A stretch of 64,000 bases of DNA from positions 54,042 to 118,041 of the forward strand of contig CANCXX010000007.1 in NCBI GenBank assembly GCA_947381965.1. Reading direction: 5' to 3'. Below, piece by piece: positions 34,873 through 43,067 of this stretch. This stretch comes from an uncultured bacterium (GTDB taxonomy: Bacteria; Bacillota; Clostridia; Lachnospirales; Lachnospiraceae). The notes below the pieces were generated by a model, which did no database searches, was not told the DNA's origin, and saw only the letters and a program-made list of their open reading frames with translations. Both the position numbers and the translations under genes were made by a program. Numbering within the stretch: position 1 is the stretch's first letter; every line of letters begins with the position of its first letter.

Positions 34873-35757
34873 ATGACAGTAAAGCATATGCGTATTTTTT
34901 TAGCGGTATATCAGGAAATGAATATTACCCGTGCGGCGGAGCTTTTACATATGACTCAGCCGGCGGTTTCCCGTGCGGTGCAGGAGCTTGAAGGTTATTA
35001 TGGCATTCGCCTGTTTGAACGGATGAATCATAAGCTTTGCCGGACGAAAATTGGAGAAGAATTTTACGCAAGGGCCCTGCATATTACAGAGTCTTTTGAT
35101 GATTTGGAAAAGAGTATCAAGGATTGGGATGAATTTGGCATTTTGCGGGTAGGGGCAAGCATAACCCTGGGAAACTTTTTTTTGCCTGCGGTGGTAAAGG
35201 AATTTCAGGAAAGGCATCCGGATTTGCATATTAAGGCAGTGATTAATAACACAGATCACATCCGGCAGGGAATTTTGGATAATACCATAGATATAGCGAT
35301 GATTGAGGGAAACGCGTCTTCGGAATATATTCACTCCGAACTGCTTTCTAAGGACTGCCTTAAGCTAATCCTTCCACCAGAACATGAACTTCTAAGACAA
35401 AAGAAAATTTATCTTAAAGATCTTCCATCCTACCCTTTATTGTTGCGGGAAAAGGGGAGCGCCGGACGGATATTTATCGACCACATTTTTTCCGCCTGTG
35501 GGATGGAAGCAGTCCCTATATGGGAAAGTGTAAGCACAAAGGCGCTGCTCCATGGAGTTTCGGCAGGCATTGGAATTTCCATTTTGCCAGGGCAGCTGGT
35601 AGGTGATGATATTGCTTCCGGGAAAGTGGTTTCAAGGACATTAGAGGATGAAGCTTTTATTAGAAATAATTATATTATATGGCACAAACAGAAGTTTTTA
35701 ACCCGATTTGCCAAAGAGTTTATTCAACTGTGTCTTAGGAGAAAAAAGGATTTTTAA
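34873..35757 (+). CDS. LysR-family transcriptional regulator
   Basis: About 294 residues: N-terminal winged helix (MRIFLAVYQEMNITRAAELL, MTQPAVSRAVQELE, LFERMNHKL) and a C-terminal periplasmic-binding-like effector domain (ILRVGASITLGNFFLPAVV, GIGISILPG). It probably regulates the divergent chromate-type transporter through the inverted repeat upstream. ATG 34873 is 5 bases after AGGGGG; ATG 34858 and 34870 are poorer. The next gene begins 14 bases after its stop, so the two are likely cotranscribed. Confidence 0.85.
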   Translation: MTVKHMRIFLAVYQEMNITRAAELLHMTQPAVSRAVQELEGYYGIRLFERMNHKLCRTKIGEEFYARALHITESFDDLEKSIKDWDEFGILRVGASITLGNFFLPAVVKEFQERHPDLHIKAVINNTDHIRQGILDNTIDIAMIEGNASSEYIHSELLSKDCLKLILPPEHELLRQKKIYLKDLPSYPLLLREKGSAGRIFIDHIFSACGMEAVPIWESVSTKALLHGVSAGIGISILPGQLVGDDIASGKVVSRTLEDEAFIRNNYIIWHKQKFLTRFAKEFIQLCLRRKKDF

Positions 35758-35771
35758 TAAGGGAGACAATT

Positions 35772-36887
35772 ATGCAGTCAGTCAGTGTGCTAATAAAACC
35801 CGCTTCCAGTATGTGCAATATGTCGTGTGATTATTGCTTTTATTGTGATGAGGCGGAAAAGAGAACCCGGCGTTCCTTTGGGATGATGTCGGAACAGACC
35901 TTGAAAAATGTAATACGGAAAACCATGCTGCGTGCGGAAAGGATGGCGTCCTATGCTTATCAGGGAGGTGAACCTACCTTGCGTGGACTTGGTTTTTTTG
36001 AAAAAGCGGTTGCCTTTCAAAGCCAGTACAATAAAAATCATATTCAGGTACAGAACGCCCTGCAGACCAATGGATATCTGATAGATGAAGCCTGGTGTGA
36101 ATTTTTCAGGGATAATCATTTTCTGGCAGGACTTTCCGTGGATGGAACGCCCCAAATCCACAATGGGCTGCGGCATGACAGGAAGGATGGGGGAGAAACT
36201 TTTAAAAGGGTTTTTAATGCAGCAGGACTTATGGACCGGTATGGGGTGGATTATAATATCCTTACGGTGGTGACGCCGGAAATTGCGGAAAATATTCAAA
36301 AGGTTTATGGATTTTATAAGGAAAATGGATGGAATTACCAACAGTATATTGCCTGTCTTGACCCCCTGGGGGAAAAACATGGAAAGACTTCTTATTCTCT
36401 TAAGCCGGAGGTGTACGGCCAGTTTCTGGTTGAACTGTTTGAGCTTTGGTTTACGGACTTAAAGCAGGGCAGGCAGCCTTTTATCCGGCAGTTTGAAAAC
36501 TGGGCAGGGATACTTTCAGGGTATAAGGCAGAAGCCTGCGATCAAAGGGGGATATGCAGTATATATTATGTAGTTGAGGCTGATGGAAGTGTTTATCCCT
36601 GTGATTTTTATATGCTGGATGAATACTGCCTGGGTAATTTTAATGCGGACAGGCTGGATGGAATTGACAAAAAAAGGGAAGAAATTCATTTTGTGGAACG
36701 CTCCCAAAAGCTGGTATCTTCCTGTCGTCAGTGCAGATATCATAGCATTTGCCGGGGCGGATGCCAGAGAAACCGGGATTTGGACCCTGTCAGTGGATTG
36801 TATGAGAATTATTTTTGCAAAGCTTACCAAATGTTTTTTGACAGGTGCTATGAAAGATTTGCGTCCATCTGTAAAAAAAGCAGATAG
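35772..36887 (+). CDS. Radical SAM/SPASM protein, anaerobic sulfatase-maturase-like
   Basis: A 371-residue protein with CNMSCDYCFYC (radical-SAM CX3CX2C) at residue 15, YQGGEPTL, and a C-terminal SPASM domain rich in Cys (CDQRGIC, YPCDFYML, CRQCRYHSICRGGCQRN, YFCKAY). This is the layout of anaerobic sulfatase-maturating enzymes, which oxidise a Cys or Ser of a sulfatase to formylglycine. No sulfatase with a CxPxR motif is in the window; the sulfatase-fold protein at 11281 has PWTRS at the expected site and is not an obvious substrate. Probable operon partner of the upstream LysR gene. Confidence 0.8.
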   Translation: MQSVSVLIKPASSMCNMSCDYCFYCDEAEKRTRRSFGMMSEQTLKNVIRKTMLRAERMASYAYQGGEPTLRGLGFFEKAVAFQSQYNKNHIQVQNALQTNGYLIDEAWCEFFRDNHFLAGLSVDGTPQIHNGLRHDRKDGGETFKRVFNAAGLMDRYGVDYNILTVVTPEIAENIQKVYGFYKENGWNYQQYIACLDPLGEKHGKTSYSLKPEVYGQFLVELFELWFTDLKQGRQPFIRQFENWAGILSGYKAEACDQRGICSIYYVVEADGSVYPCDFYMLDEYCLGNFNADRLDGIDKKREEIHFVERSQKLVSSCRQCRYHSICRGGCQRNRDLDPVSGLYENYFCKAYQMFFDRCYERFASICKKSR

Positions 36888-36900
36888 AAAGATATTTGTA

Positions 36901-36967
36901 ATAGGAAATACCTATAACCAGCAAAATTATTTAGATATTGTACAAATAAGAAAAGGGATGCTATACT
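36901..36967 (+). promoter_or_regulatory. Promoter and possible LysR box before metQ
   Basis: A -35 TTGTAC (36938-36943) and -10 TATACT (36962-36967) are 18 bases apart. Upstream at 36901-36915 lies ATAGGAAATACCTAT, an inverted repeat with a T-N11-A core, centred about 67 bases before the expected transcription start, the normal position of a LysR activator site. Confidence 0.5.
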
Positions 36968-37065
36968 CTCACTATCGGCTTTGATTGGTAACTGTGAAGC
37001 GTTTTTACAGGTTTTGCGGGAGAACATCAGGCATTAATAAAGCATAAATCAGGAGGAGAAGAGTT

Positions 37066-37881
37066 ATGAAAAAATTTACAGCAGTATTGCTTGCAGGAGT
37101 TTTGGCGGTGGGGATGCTTAGCGGCTGCGCAGGCAAAAGCGGCGGAGATGACAAGGTAATAAAGGTAGCGGCGTCTGCCACACCACATGCGGAAATTCTT
37201 GAGAAGGCAAAGCCGATTCTCGCAGAGAAAGGTTATGATTTGCAGGTAACAGTTTTTGATGATTATGTACAGCCCAATGAAGTGGTGGAAAGTGGTGACT
37301 TTGATGCCAACTATTTTCAGCATATTCCTTATCTGGACAGTTTTAATGCGGAGAAAGGCACCCATCTGGTAAATGCCGGAGGTATTCATTATGAGCCTTT
37401 TGGTATTTATCCCGGAACAAGAAAAAGCTTAAGCGATGTGGCGGAAGGCGACAGTGTTGCAGTGCCCAACGACACCACAAACGAGGCAAGGGCGCTTTTG
37501 CTTTTGCAGGACAACGGGCTTATCACCTTAAAGGAGGGCGCAGGACTTACGGCAACAGTGAATGACATCCAGGAAAATCCTTACAATCTTGAGATTGTCG
37601 AGCTGGAGGCGGCCCAGGTACCCAGAGTTGTCGGCGAAGTGGCATTTGTTGTCTTAAATGGAAACTATGCACTGGAAGCAGGCTATTCTGTGGGGAAAGA
37701 TGCGCTGGCATATGAAAGTTCTGATTCAGAGGCAGCAAAAACATATGTGAATGTCATTGCGGTAAAGGAAGGCAGTGAGGGCAAAGAAAAGATTAAAGCT
37801 CTGGTGGAAACGCTGAAGTCTGATGACATCAAAAATTACATAGCAGAAACCTATGATGGTGCGGTAATTTCCTTTGAATAA
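37066..37881 (+). CDS. metQ: MetQ/NlpA-family substrate-binding lipoprotein
   Basis: A 271-residue lipoprotein: signal peptide with lipobox LSGC (lipidated Cys at 21), then IKVAASATPHAEIL, FDANYFQHIPYLD and PNDTTNEARALLLLQ, typical of D/L-methionine-binding proteins. It would deliver methionine or a related compound to a MetN-MetI transporter. No metN or metI is adjacent, so it depends on a transporter elsewhere. A good GGAGGAG site precedes the ATG. A terminator follows, so it is probably a single-gene unit controlled by a LysR protein. Confidence 0.87.
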   Translation: MKKFTAVLLAGVLAVGMLSGCAGKSGGDDKVIKVAASATPHAEILEKAKPILAEKGYDLQVTVFDDYVQPNEVVESGDFDANYFQHIPYLDSFNAEKGTHLVNAGGIHYEPFGIYPGTRKSLSDVAEGDSVAVPNDTTNEARALLLLQDNGLITLKEGAGLTATVNDIQENPYNLEIVELEAAQVPRVVGEVAFVVLNGNYALEAGYSVGKDALAYESSDSEAAKTYVNVIAVKEGSEGKEKIKALVETLKSDDIKNYIAETYDGAVISFE

Positions 37882-37910
37882 TAACAGAAAATCTTATATA
37901 ATAATAAAGT

Positions 37911-37945
37911 GCAGCCTTGGAATTGCGGTTCCGGGGCTGTTTTTT
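37911..37945 (+). terminator. Rho-independent terminator after metQ
   Basis: Arms CAGCC-TTGGAA and TTCC-GGGGCTG form a GC-rich stem, followed by six T. It lies 30 bases after the metQ stop. Confidence 0.8.
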
Positions 37946-38035
37946 AGAAGGAAAGATTACAGTATTTGAGACAGATCCGGGAGGGAGCGGAACTGGAAAA
38001 CAGCGAGAACCCGGATCCGGTATAGGAGAGAAAAA

Positions 38036-38944
38036 GTGACGCTTACACAATTAAAGTATGTAATTGCGGTTGCCGACACCCATTCAATGAATGAAGCGGC
38101 CCGGACATTATTTATTGCTCAGCCCAGTTTATCCCAGGCGGTCAGGGAACTGGAGGAGGAAATTGGAATCCCTCTTTTTAACAGAAGCAACCGCGGAGTA
38201 AAGATTACCCCGGAGGGGGAAGAATTTCTGGGGTATGCCAGGCAGGTAGTGGAGCAGTACCGTCTTCTGGAAGACCGTTATATTGAAAAGAAAAACAGCA
38301 AGAAGCGTTTTAGTGTTTCCATGCAGCACTATACCTTTGCAGTAAAGGCATTTGTGGAGCTGGTTAAGCAGTTTGGAATGGATGAATATGAATTTGCAGT
38401 GCACGAAACCAAGACCTATGAAGTGATTGAGGATGTCAAAAATTTCAGAAGTGAAATTGGGATTCTATATATCAATGATTTTAACCGTGCGGTACTGACA
38501 AAGCTTTTCCGGGAATCAGAGCTGGAATTTCATGAAATTTTAAATTGCGGCATTTATGCTTATATGTGGAAAGGCCATCCTTTGGCGGAGAGAGAAGAAG
38601 TTTCCCTTGAAGAGCTGGACGAATATCCATGCCTTTCCTTTGACCAGGGGGAAAATAATTCCTTTTATCTGGCGGAAGAGGTATTAAGCACTTATGCGTA
38701 CAAGCGTCTGATAAAAGCAAATGACAGGGCTACGCTGCTTAATCTTATGGTGGGGCTTAATGCCTATACTTTGTGCTCCGGCATTATCTGTGAAAGTCTC
38801 AATGGCACAGATTATTGCGCCATAAAGTTAAAATCGGAGGAAATCATGACCATTGGTTATTTAAAGCGCAAGGGGGCGGTGGTCAGTCCAATGGGACAGA
38901 AATATCTGGAAGAAATCAGAAAATTCCGTGAAAGTGTTTTATAG
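38036..38944 (+). CDS. LysR-family transcriptional regulator
   Basis: A 302-residue regulator starting with GTG after AGGAGAG. The N-terminal helix-turn-helix (LKYVIAVADTHSMNEAARTLF, AQPSLSQAVRELEEEI, LFNRSNRGVKIT) is typical, with a 200-residue effector domain after it. It lies just downstream of metQ, whose promoter has a LysR-type inverted repeat, so control of metQ is a reasonable guess. The effector is unknown; sulfur or methionine status would suit. Confidence 0.83.
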   Translation: MTLTQLKYVIAVADTHSMNEAARTLFIAQPSLSQAVRELEEEIGIPLFNRSNRGVKITPEGEEFLGYARQVVEQYRLLEDRYIEKKNSKKRFSVSMQHYTFAVKAFVELVKQFGMDEYEFAVHETKTYEVIEDVKNFRSEIGILYINDFNRAVLTKLFRESELEFHEILNCGIYAYMWKGHPLAEREEVSLEELDEYPCLSFDQGENNSFYLAEEVLSTYAYKRLIKANDRATLLNLMVGLNAYTLCSGIICESLNGTDYCAIKLKSEEIMTIGYLKRKGAVVSPMGQKYLEEIRKFRESVL

Positions 38945-39104
38945 AATCTGGATCCCGGCTTATGCCGGATTGCAGGGGAGTATACAAATGTTACAAAATT
39001 TAATGAAAAATTTATGTGTTTAGTCAGAAAGGCTGTGCTTGGAAAATTCCGCTGACAGTAGTAAAATAGAAGAGTATTTATGATTATGCACAGGAGGGTG
39101 AAAG

Positions 39105-40823
39105 ATGAAGTTACGGTTAAGACTGCTGGTAATGGCATTATTACCGGTTATTGCGCTGGGAGTGCTTACTTATCTGGGAGCATCTTCTCAAATCAGAATA
39201 AATATTGAGGAACAAACATACACAGGAATGCTGGCCACAACACTGGCTGTACGGGATGTACTGGATTCCAGCGTGGAAGGAGAGTATCATCTGGATGAAA
39301 AGGGACAGATGTGGAAGGGAGATGGACTTAATATTTCTGAAACGCCCAGCCTGGTAGACAGTATTAAAAAGGAAACAGGGTTTGATGTTACGATATTTTA
39401 TGGAAATGAGCGTGTGCTTACATCAATCAAGGACGAGAACGGCAACCGGGTGGGAGGCACCCAGCCTTTAGCAGAAATAAATGACCTGGTTTTGGGCAAA
39501 GGCCAGAATTTTTCGGATAACGATATAGAGATTTCAGGAAAACGGTTTATGTGTTTCTACATTCCGCTGTTTCAGGAAAATACCAGTACACCGATTGGTA
39601 TGATATTTATGGGAAAGGATTATAAAGAACTGATTGAGGGAGTGGGGAAAACCCAGAGCTTTATGCTTGTAATGATGCTGATTATTCTGACGATTGTGAG
39701 CATAACCTCTGCCATAAGCGCTAACAGGATTGCAGCAGCCATTAAGGGCGGCATTCATTATCTGGAACAAATGTGTGATGGAAAGCTGGGAAATCAGGCT
39801 TCGGAAAAGCTGTTAAAGCGCGGAGACGAAATAGGAGACATGTGCAGAGGAATTAAGAAGCTGGATGAAAACCTGACGGCGATTGTGTCTGAAATCCAGC
39901 ATCAGACCCGTATATTGGGAAAAACCTCTGAATCCTGCAGCAGCAATGCCCATGAAGCATTAGAGTCAACAGAGCAGGTGGACGCGGCAGCCCAGGAAGT
40001 GGCCTCTGCCACCACAACCCAGGCACAGGGAGCCCAGGAAGCGGAAAACAGTGTGGAACATATTGGAAGAATTATAGAGGATACCAATGAAAGAATGCGG
40101 GAATTTTCCAACACCTCCGCAAAGATGGCGGAAGCCTCCGGCAGCGTGAAAAAAACATTGGCGGAATTGAACCAGAGCATGAATCAGGTAAAATCAGCAG
40201 TGGAGCATGTACACCAAAAGACCAATGAAACCCATGTCTCGGTAGAGAAGATCGGTGAGATGACAAATGTGATTACAGCCATAGCAACCCAGACGAATCT
40301 GTTGTCCTTAAACGCCAGTATAGAGGCAGCCCGTGCAGGAGAAATGGGAAAAGGGTTTGCAGTGGTAGCAGAGGAAATACGGAAACTGGCGGAAGAGTGT
40401 AATACTTCTGCAGTAGAAATCCAGGAAGTGCTGGCCCAGCTGAAAAGCAATTCGGATGTGTCAGTCAGTACAATGGAAGAGGTACAGAAAAATATTCTGG
40501 TACAGGCTGATAAGCTGAATCAGACCAATCAGGCATTTTTGACGGTGGAGAACGGAATAGACCAATCGGTAAAGGGAATTGGTGAAATTATAAATGAAAT
40601 AGATATCTTAAATAATGAAAAGAGTAATGCTGTCACAGAAGTGAAAAATGTTGCTGCCCTTGCCCAGGAAAATGCGGCAAGCATTGAGGAGACAGCAGCG
40701 GCAATTGACAATGTTTCACATCTGATTTCATCCATGGCAGAAGGGATTGACGGTTTATCCCAGGTAAGCGAAGCGTTGGATGAAAAAGCGGCTGTGTTTA
40801 GAATCACCCAGAATGGACAGTAA
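39105..40823 (+). CDS. Methyl-accepting chemotaxis protein with single-Cache sensor domain
   Basis: A 572-residue receptor. An N-terminal membrane segment ([18 protein letters not shown]) is followed by an extracellular domain of about 150 residues containing [16 protein letters not shown] and [14 protein letters not shown], the single-Cache pattern. A second membrane segment follows ([18 protein letters not shown]), then a HAMP-like region and the signalling domain with the conserved hairpin [20 protein letters not shown]. It would bind a small ligand outside and signal to CheA. A strong AGGAGGG site precedes the ATG, and a terminator follows. No other chemotaxis gene is in the window. Confidence 0.9.
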   Translation: MKLRLRLLVMALLPVIALGVLTYLGASSQIRINIEEQTYTGMLATTLAVRDVLDSSVEGEYHLDEKGQMWKGDGLNISETPSLVDSIKKETGFDVTIFYGNERVLTSIKDENGNRVGGTQPLAEINDLVLGKGQNFSDNDIEISGKRFMCFYIPLFQENTSTPIGMIFMGKDYKELIEGVGKTQSFMLVMMLIILTIVSITSAISANRIAAAIKGGIHYLEQMCDGKLGNQASEKLLKRGDEIGDMCRGIKKLDENLTAIVSEIQHQTRILGKTSESCSSNAHEALESTEQVDAAAQEVASATTTQAQGAQEAENSVEHIGRIIEDTNERMREFSNTSAKMAEASGSVKKTLAELNQSMNQVKSAVEHVHQKTNETHVSVEKIGEMTNVITAIATQTNLLSLNASIEAARAGEMGKGFAVVAEEIRKLAEECNTSAVEIQEVLAQLKSNSDVSVSTMEEVQKNILVQADKLNQTNQAFLTVENGIDQSVKGIGEIINEIDILNNEKSNAVTEVKNVAALAQENAASIEETAAAIDNVSHLISSMAEGIDGLSQVSEALDEKAAVFRITQNGQ

Positions 40824-40846
40824 ATACCAATTACATAATTTGCCTT

Positions 40847-40888
40847 TTAAGAGGGCGGGGAACACGGAATGGTTCCCTGCCCTCTTAA
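40847..40888 (+). terminator. Terminator-like hairpin after the chemotaxis gene
   Basis: TTAAGAGGGC-GGGGAAC and GTTCCC-TGCCCTCTTAA form a stem of about 17 pairs around an 8-base loop. T-rich sequence follows at a distance (CTTTGCTCTGATTTTTTT), so termination is probable but not textbook. Confidence 0.65.
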
Positions 40889-41079
40889 CTTTGCTCTGAT
40901 TTTTTTATCATTTATACCATACTTTGAAAATATATATAATAAGGAACTGTTCCTAAACAACCAATTAATTTGCCCTTTACGATAATCTTCCGGGAGAATG
41001 CGTATGACTCTGGCAGATGATTGTAAAAGCAAATTTCACAGCTGCTTAAATAAGTGACGGAATAAGGTGAGGAGTAAAA

Positions 41080-42090
41080 ATGATATCTGGCTGCAGCAGT
41101 TTTACATGGGAGACAATGGATGGAAAACATTTGCTGGGAAGAACTTATGACCAGTTTGGCAGCATGGAGGGAAACCGGATTGCTGTGGTACCACGGAGAT
41201 ATAAGATGAAAACAGAGGTAGGTGAAGAAAGCGACTCTTTTGTCACTGTAAAGTACGCGCATTTGGGAATGGCGGTTATGGGACTGCACACACCTGTTAT
41301 TGTGGACGGCATTAATGAACGGGGACTTATGGGGGCGCTTCTTAATTTCCCAGAGTATGCCGTTTATGATACACAGCTAAGCAAGAATAATATCAATGTA
41401 CATCCGGGTTTTCTGACAGGTTATCTTTTGGGGCAGTGTGGGAATGTGGATGAAGTGATAAAATACTTGTCTTTTGTGAATCTGACAGATGAAAAGATTT
41501 TTGGCGAAGCAATGAGCGTCCATTACATTTTTTGCGATTGTGCAGGCGAGTCTGTTGTGATTGAGCCGGAGGCAGGGGGAATTCAAATTCACCGCGACTG
41601 TCTGGGAGTAATGACGAATAGCCCTGATTATTTGTGGCATAAAACAAACCTTCGGAATTATATTGCCGTAACCAACCTTCATACGCCGCCGCAAAAAATT
41701 ATTGATATGGAATTTTCCTGCTTTGGCAAGGGAACAGGCGGAGGCTTTGGACTGCCTGGAGATTACTCTTCCCCTTCCCGTTTTGTGAGAGTGGCTATGA
41801 TGAAAAACTTTGCTGTAAAAGGAAAAGATGAGATAGACGGAATTTCAAAAATGTTTCACAATTTTTCAGCGGTGGATATACCGGACGGAATATTAAAGGC
41901 AGATCCGGAAAAGGATAATTATGAACAGACCTTGTGTATCAGCGGTATGTGTGCGGAAAGCCTGACTTACTATTTTTCCACGGTTATAAACCGCAGAATA
42001 TCGGCTTTATGTCTTTGCCGGGAAGTGGGAAACCGGAGGCTTAAATTTTATGATCTGCCCGGAAAACAGGACATTTGTTATCTAAACTAA
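41080..42090 (+). CDS. Choloylglycine-hydrolase-family amidase (penicillin V acylase/bile salt hydrolase type)
   Basis: A 336-residue Ntn-hydrolase that cleaves linear amides such as penicillin V, bile-salt conjugates or acyl-homoserine lactones. It starts MISGCSSFTWETMDG; Cys5 would become the N-terminal nucleophile after removal of a four-residue propeptide. This is like Bacillus penicillin V acylase (short propeptide, then CSS) and unlike most bile salt hydrolases, which start Met-Cys. Other family residues are GRTYDQF (Asp), MTNSPDYLWH (Asn) and SSPSRFVRV (Arg). Both activities occur in gut Firmicutes; the acylase type is favoured by the N-terminus. No signal peptide is seen. Own terminator downstream. 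Confidence 0.83.
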   Translation: MISGCSSFTWETMDGKHLLGRTYDQFGSMEGNRIAVVPRRYKMKTEVGEESDSFVTVKYAHLGMAVMGLHTPVIVDGINERGLMGALLNFPEYAVYDTQLSKNNINVHPGFLTGYLLGQCGNVDEVIKYLSFVNLTDEKIFGEAMSVHYIFCDCAGESVVIEPEAGGIQIHRDCLGVMTNSPDYLWHKTNLRNYIAVTNLHTPPQKIIDMEFSCFGKGTGGGFGLPGDYSSPSRFVRVAMMKNFAVKGKDEIDGISKMFHNFSAVDIPDGILKADPEKDNYEQTLCISGMCAESLTYYFSTVINRRISALCLCREVGNRRLKFYDLPGKQDICYLN

Positions 42091-42109
42091 AAAAGCTTTC
42101 ATACACTTT

Positions 42110-42136
42110 GGGAGGGAGAAACCCCTTCCTTTTTTA
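42110..42136 (+). terminator. Rho-independent terminator
   Basis: GGGAGGG and CCCCTTCC pair (with one G-U) around AGAAA, followed by six T, 20 bases after the amidase stop. Confidence 0.7.
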
Positions 42137-42205
42137 TATGCGCAGGCGTCCAAAGGAGGTAGAGCTTTCTTTGCTTGGTTATTGCAGCCTTATACAGAGG
42201 AAAAG

Positions 42206-42283
42206 TTTACAATTTGTTGCTTTTTTTGTTAGATAATTGTGGTACGCTTAATAAGAACGTCTAAAATGGGCGTTTCCCGTACC
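42206..42283 (+). promoter_or_regulatory. Promoter and leader hairpin before a two-component system
   Basis: TTTACA (42206-42211) and TAGATA (42230-42235) are 18 bases apart, a plausible promoter. Just after it GGTACG (42241-42246) pairs with CGTACC (42278-42283), with inner arms AACGTC and GGCGTT, so the leader RNA can fold into a long hairpin before the response regulator gene. Confidence 0.45.
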
Positions 42284-42319
42284 TGTTTGAGAGGCAGCTA
42301 GGGGATTATGGAGGTTACT

Positions 42320-43006
42320 GTGAAAACAAAAATTTTAGTAATAGAAGATGACAATGCAATATCGGAGCTGATTTGTATGAATCTGGAGGCTGCCGGATAC
42401 GGCGCCATGCCAATAAGGGACGGATGTGAGGCGGAAAAGTTCTTAAAAAGTGAAAATGCAGGGGAAATTGCCCTGGCCCTGGTGGATGTAATGCTGCCTG
42501 GGAAGGATGGTTTTGCACTGCTGGAAGACTTGCGGAGAGCGGAAATTCCGGCAATTTACCTGACCGCTAAAAATGATGTGGAATCAAAAGTGTATGGGTT
42601 AAAGTCAGGGGCGGAGGACTATATTGTAAAACCTTTTGAGGTGTTGGAGCTTTTGGTGCGGATGGAAAAAGTGCTCAAAAGAACCGGACGGGGAAGAGAA
42701 AGGATTGTGATACGCGATGTGGTTATTGATACAAAGGAACACAGTGTAACCAAAGGGGGTGTCAGAGTTTCTTTAAAGCCTATGGAGTATGAACTTCTGG
42801 TGGCTTTAGCTGAGAGCAAAAATGTGGCGTTTTCCAGAGAGGAACTGCTAAACCGGATATGGGGAACTGACTATATGGGGGAAACAAGAACAGTGGATGT
42901 GCATATTGGACAGCTCCGCAAGAAATTGGATTTTTATGATGTGATACGTACAATTTCAAAAACCGGATACCGTCTGGAGGATTTGGAGACAATGGAAACC
43001 GGATAG
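42320..43006 (+). CDS. OmpR-family response regulator
   Basis: About 228 residues: receiver domain (KILVIEDDNAISELI, LVDVMLPGKDGF with the phospho-accepting Asp, YLTAKND, IVKPFE) and C-terminal winged-helix (YELLVALAESKNVAFSREELL, RTVDVHIGQLRKKL). GTG 42320 is 5 bases after GGAGG; ATG 42308 is only 3 bases from a weaker GGGG. It pairs with the histidine kinase that follows. The target genes are unknown, and the adjacent lipoprotein gene is a candidate. Confidence 0.88.
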   Translation: MKTKILVIEDDNAISELICMNLEAAGYGAMPIRDGCEAEKFLKSENAGEIALALVDVMLPGKDGFALLEDLRRAEIPAIYLTAKNDVESKVYGLKSGAEDYIVKPFEVLELLVRMEKVLKRTGRGRERIVIRDVVIDTKEHSVTKGGVRVSLKPMEYELLVALAESKNVAFSREELLNRIWGTDYMGETRTVDVHIGQLRKKLDFYDVIRTISKTGYRLEDLETMETG

Positions 43007-43022
43007 TATACAAGGGGATAAA

Positions 43023-43067
43023 CTTGGCAGTATCGCAGACGCTGCCTGGGATATGCGGGGAATAAAG
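43023..43067 (+). repeat. Hairpin/Shine-Dalgarno repeat, clear copy B
   Basis: CTTGGCAGTATCGCAG, then ACG and CTGCCTGGGATATGCG complete an imperfect palindrome. It ends GCGGGGAATAAAG before ATG 43068 of the histidine kinase, supplying its ribosome binding site. Confidence 0.7.

Noticed and set aside
40184-40450. Long reverse-strand frames inside the chemotaxis gene
   Set aside because: They mirror the codon pattern of the real gene and show no protein family features.
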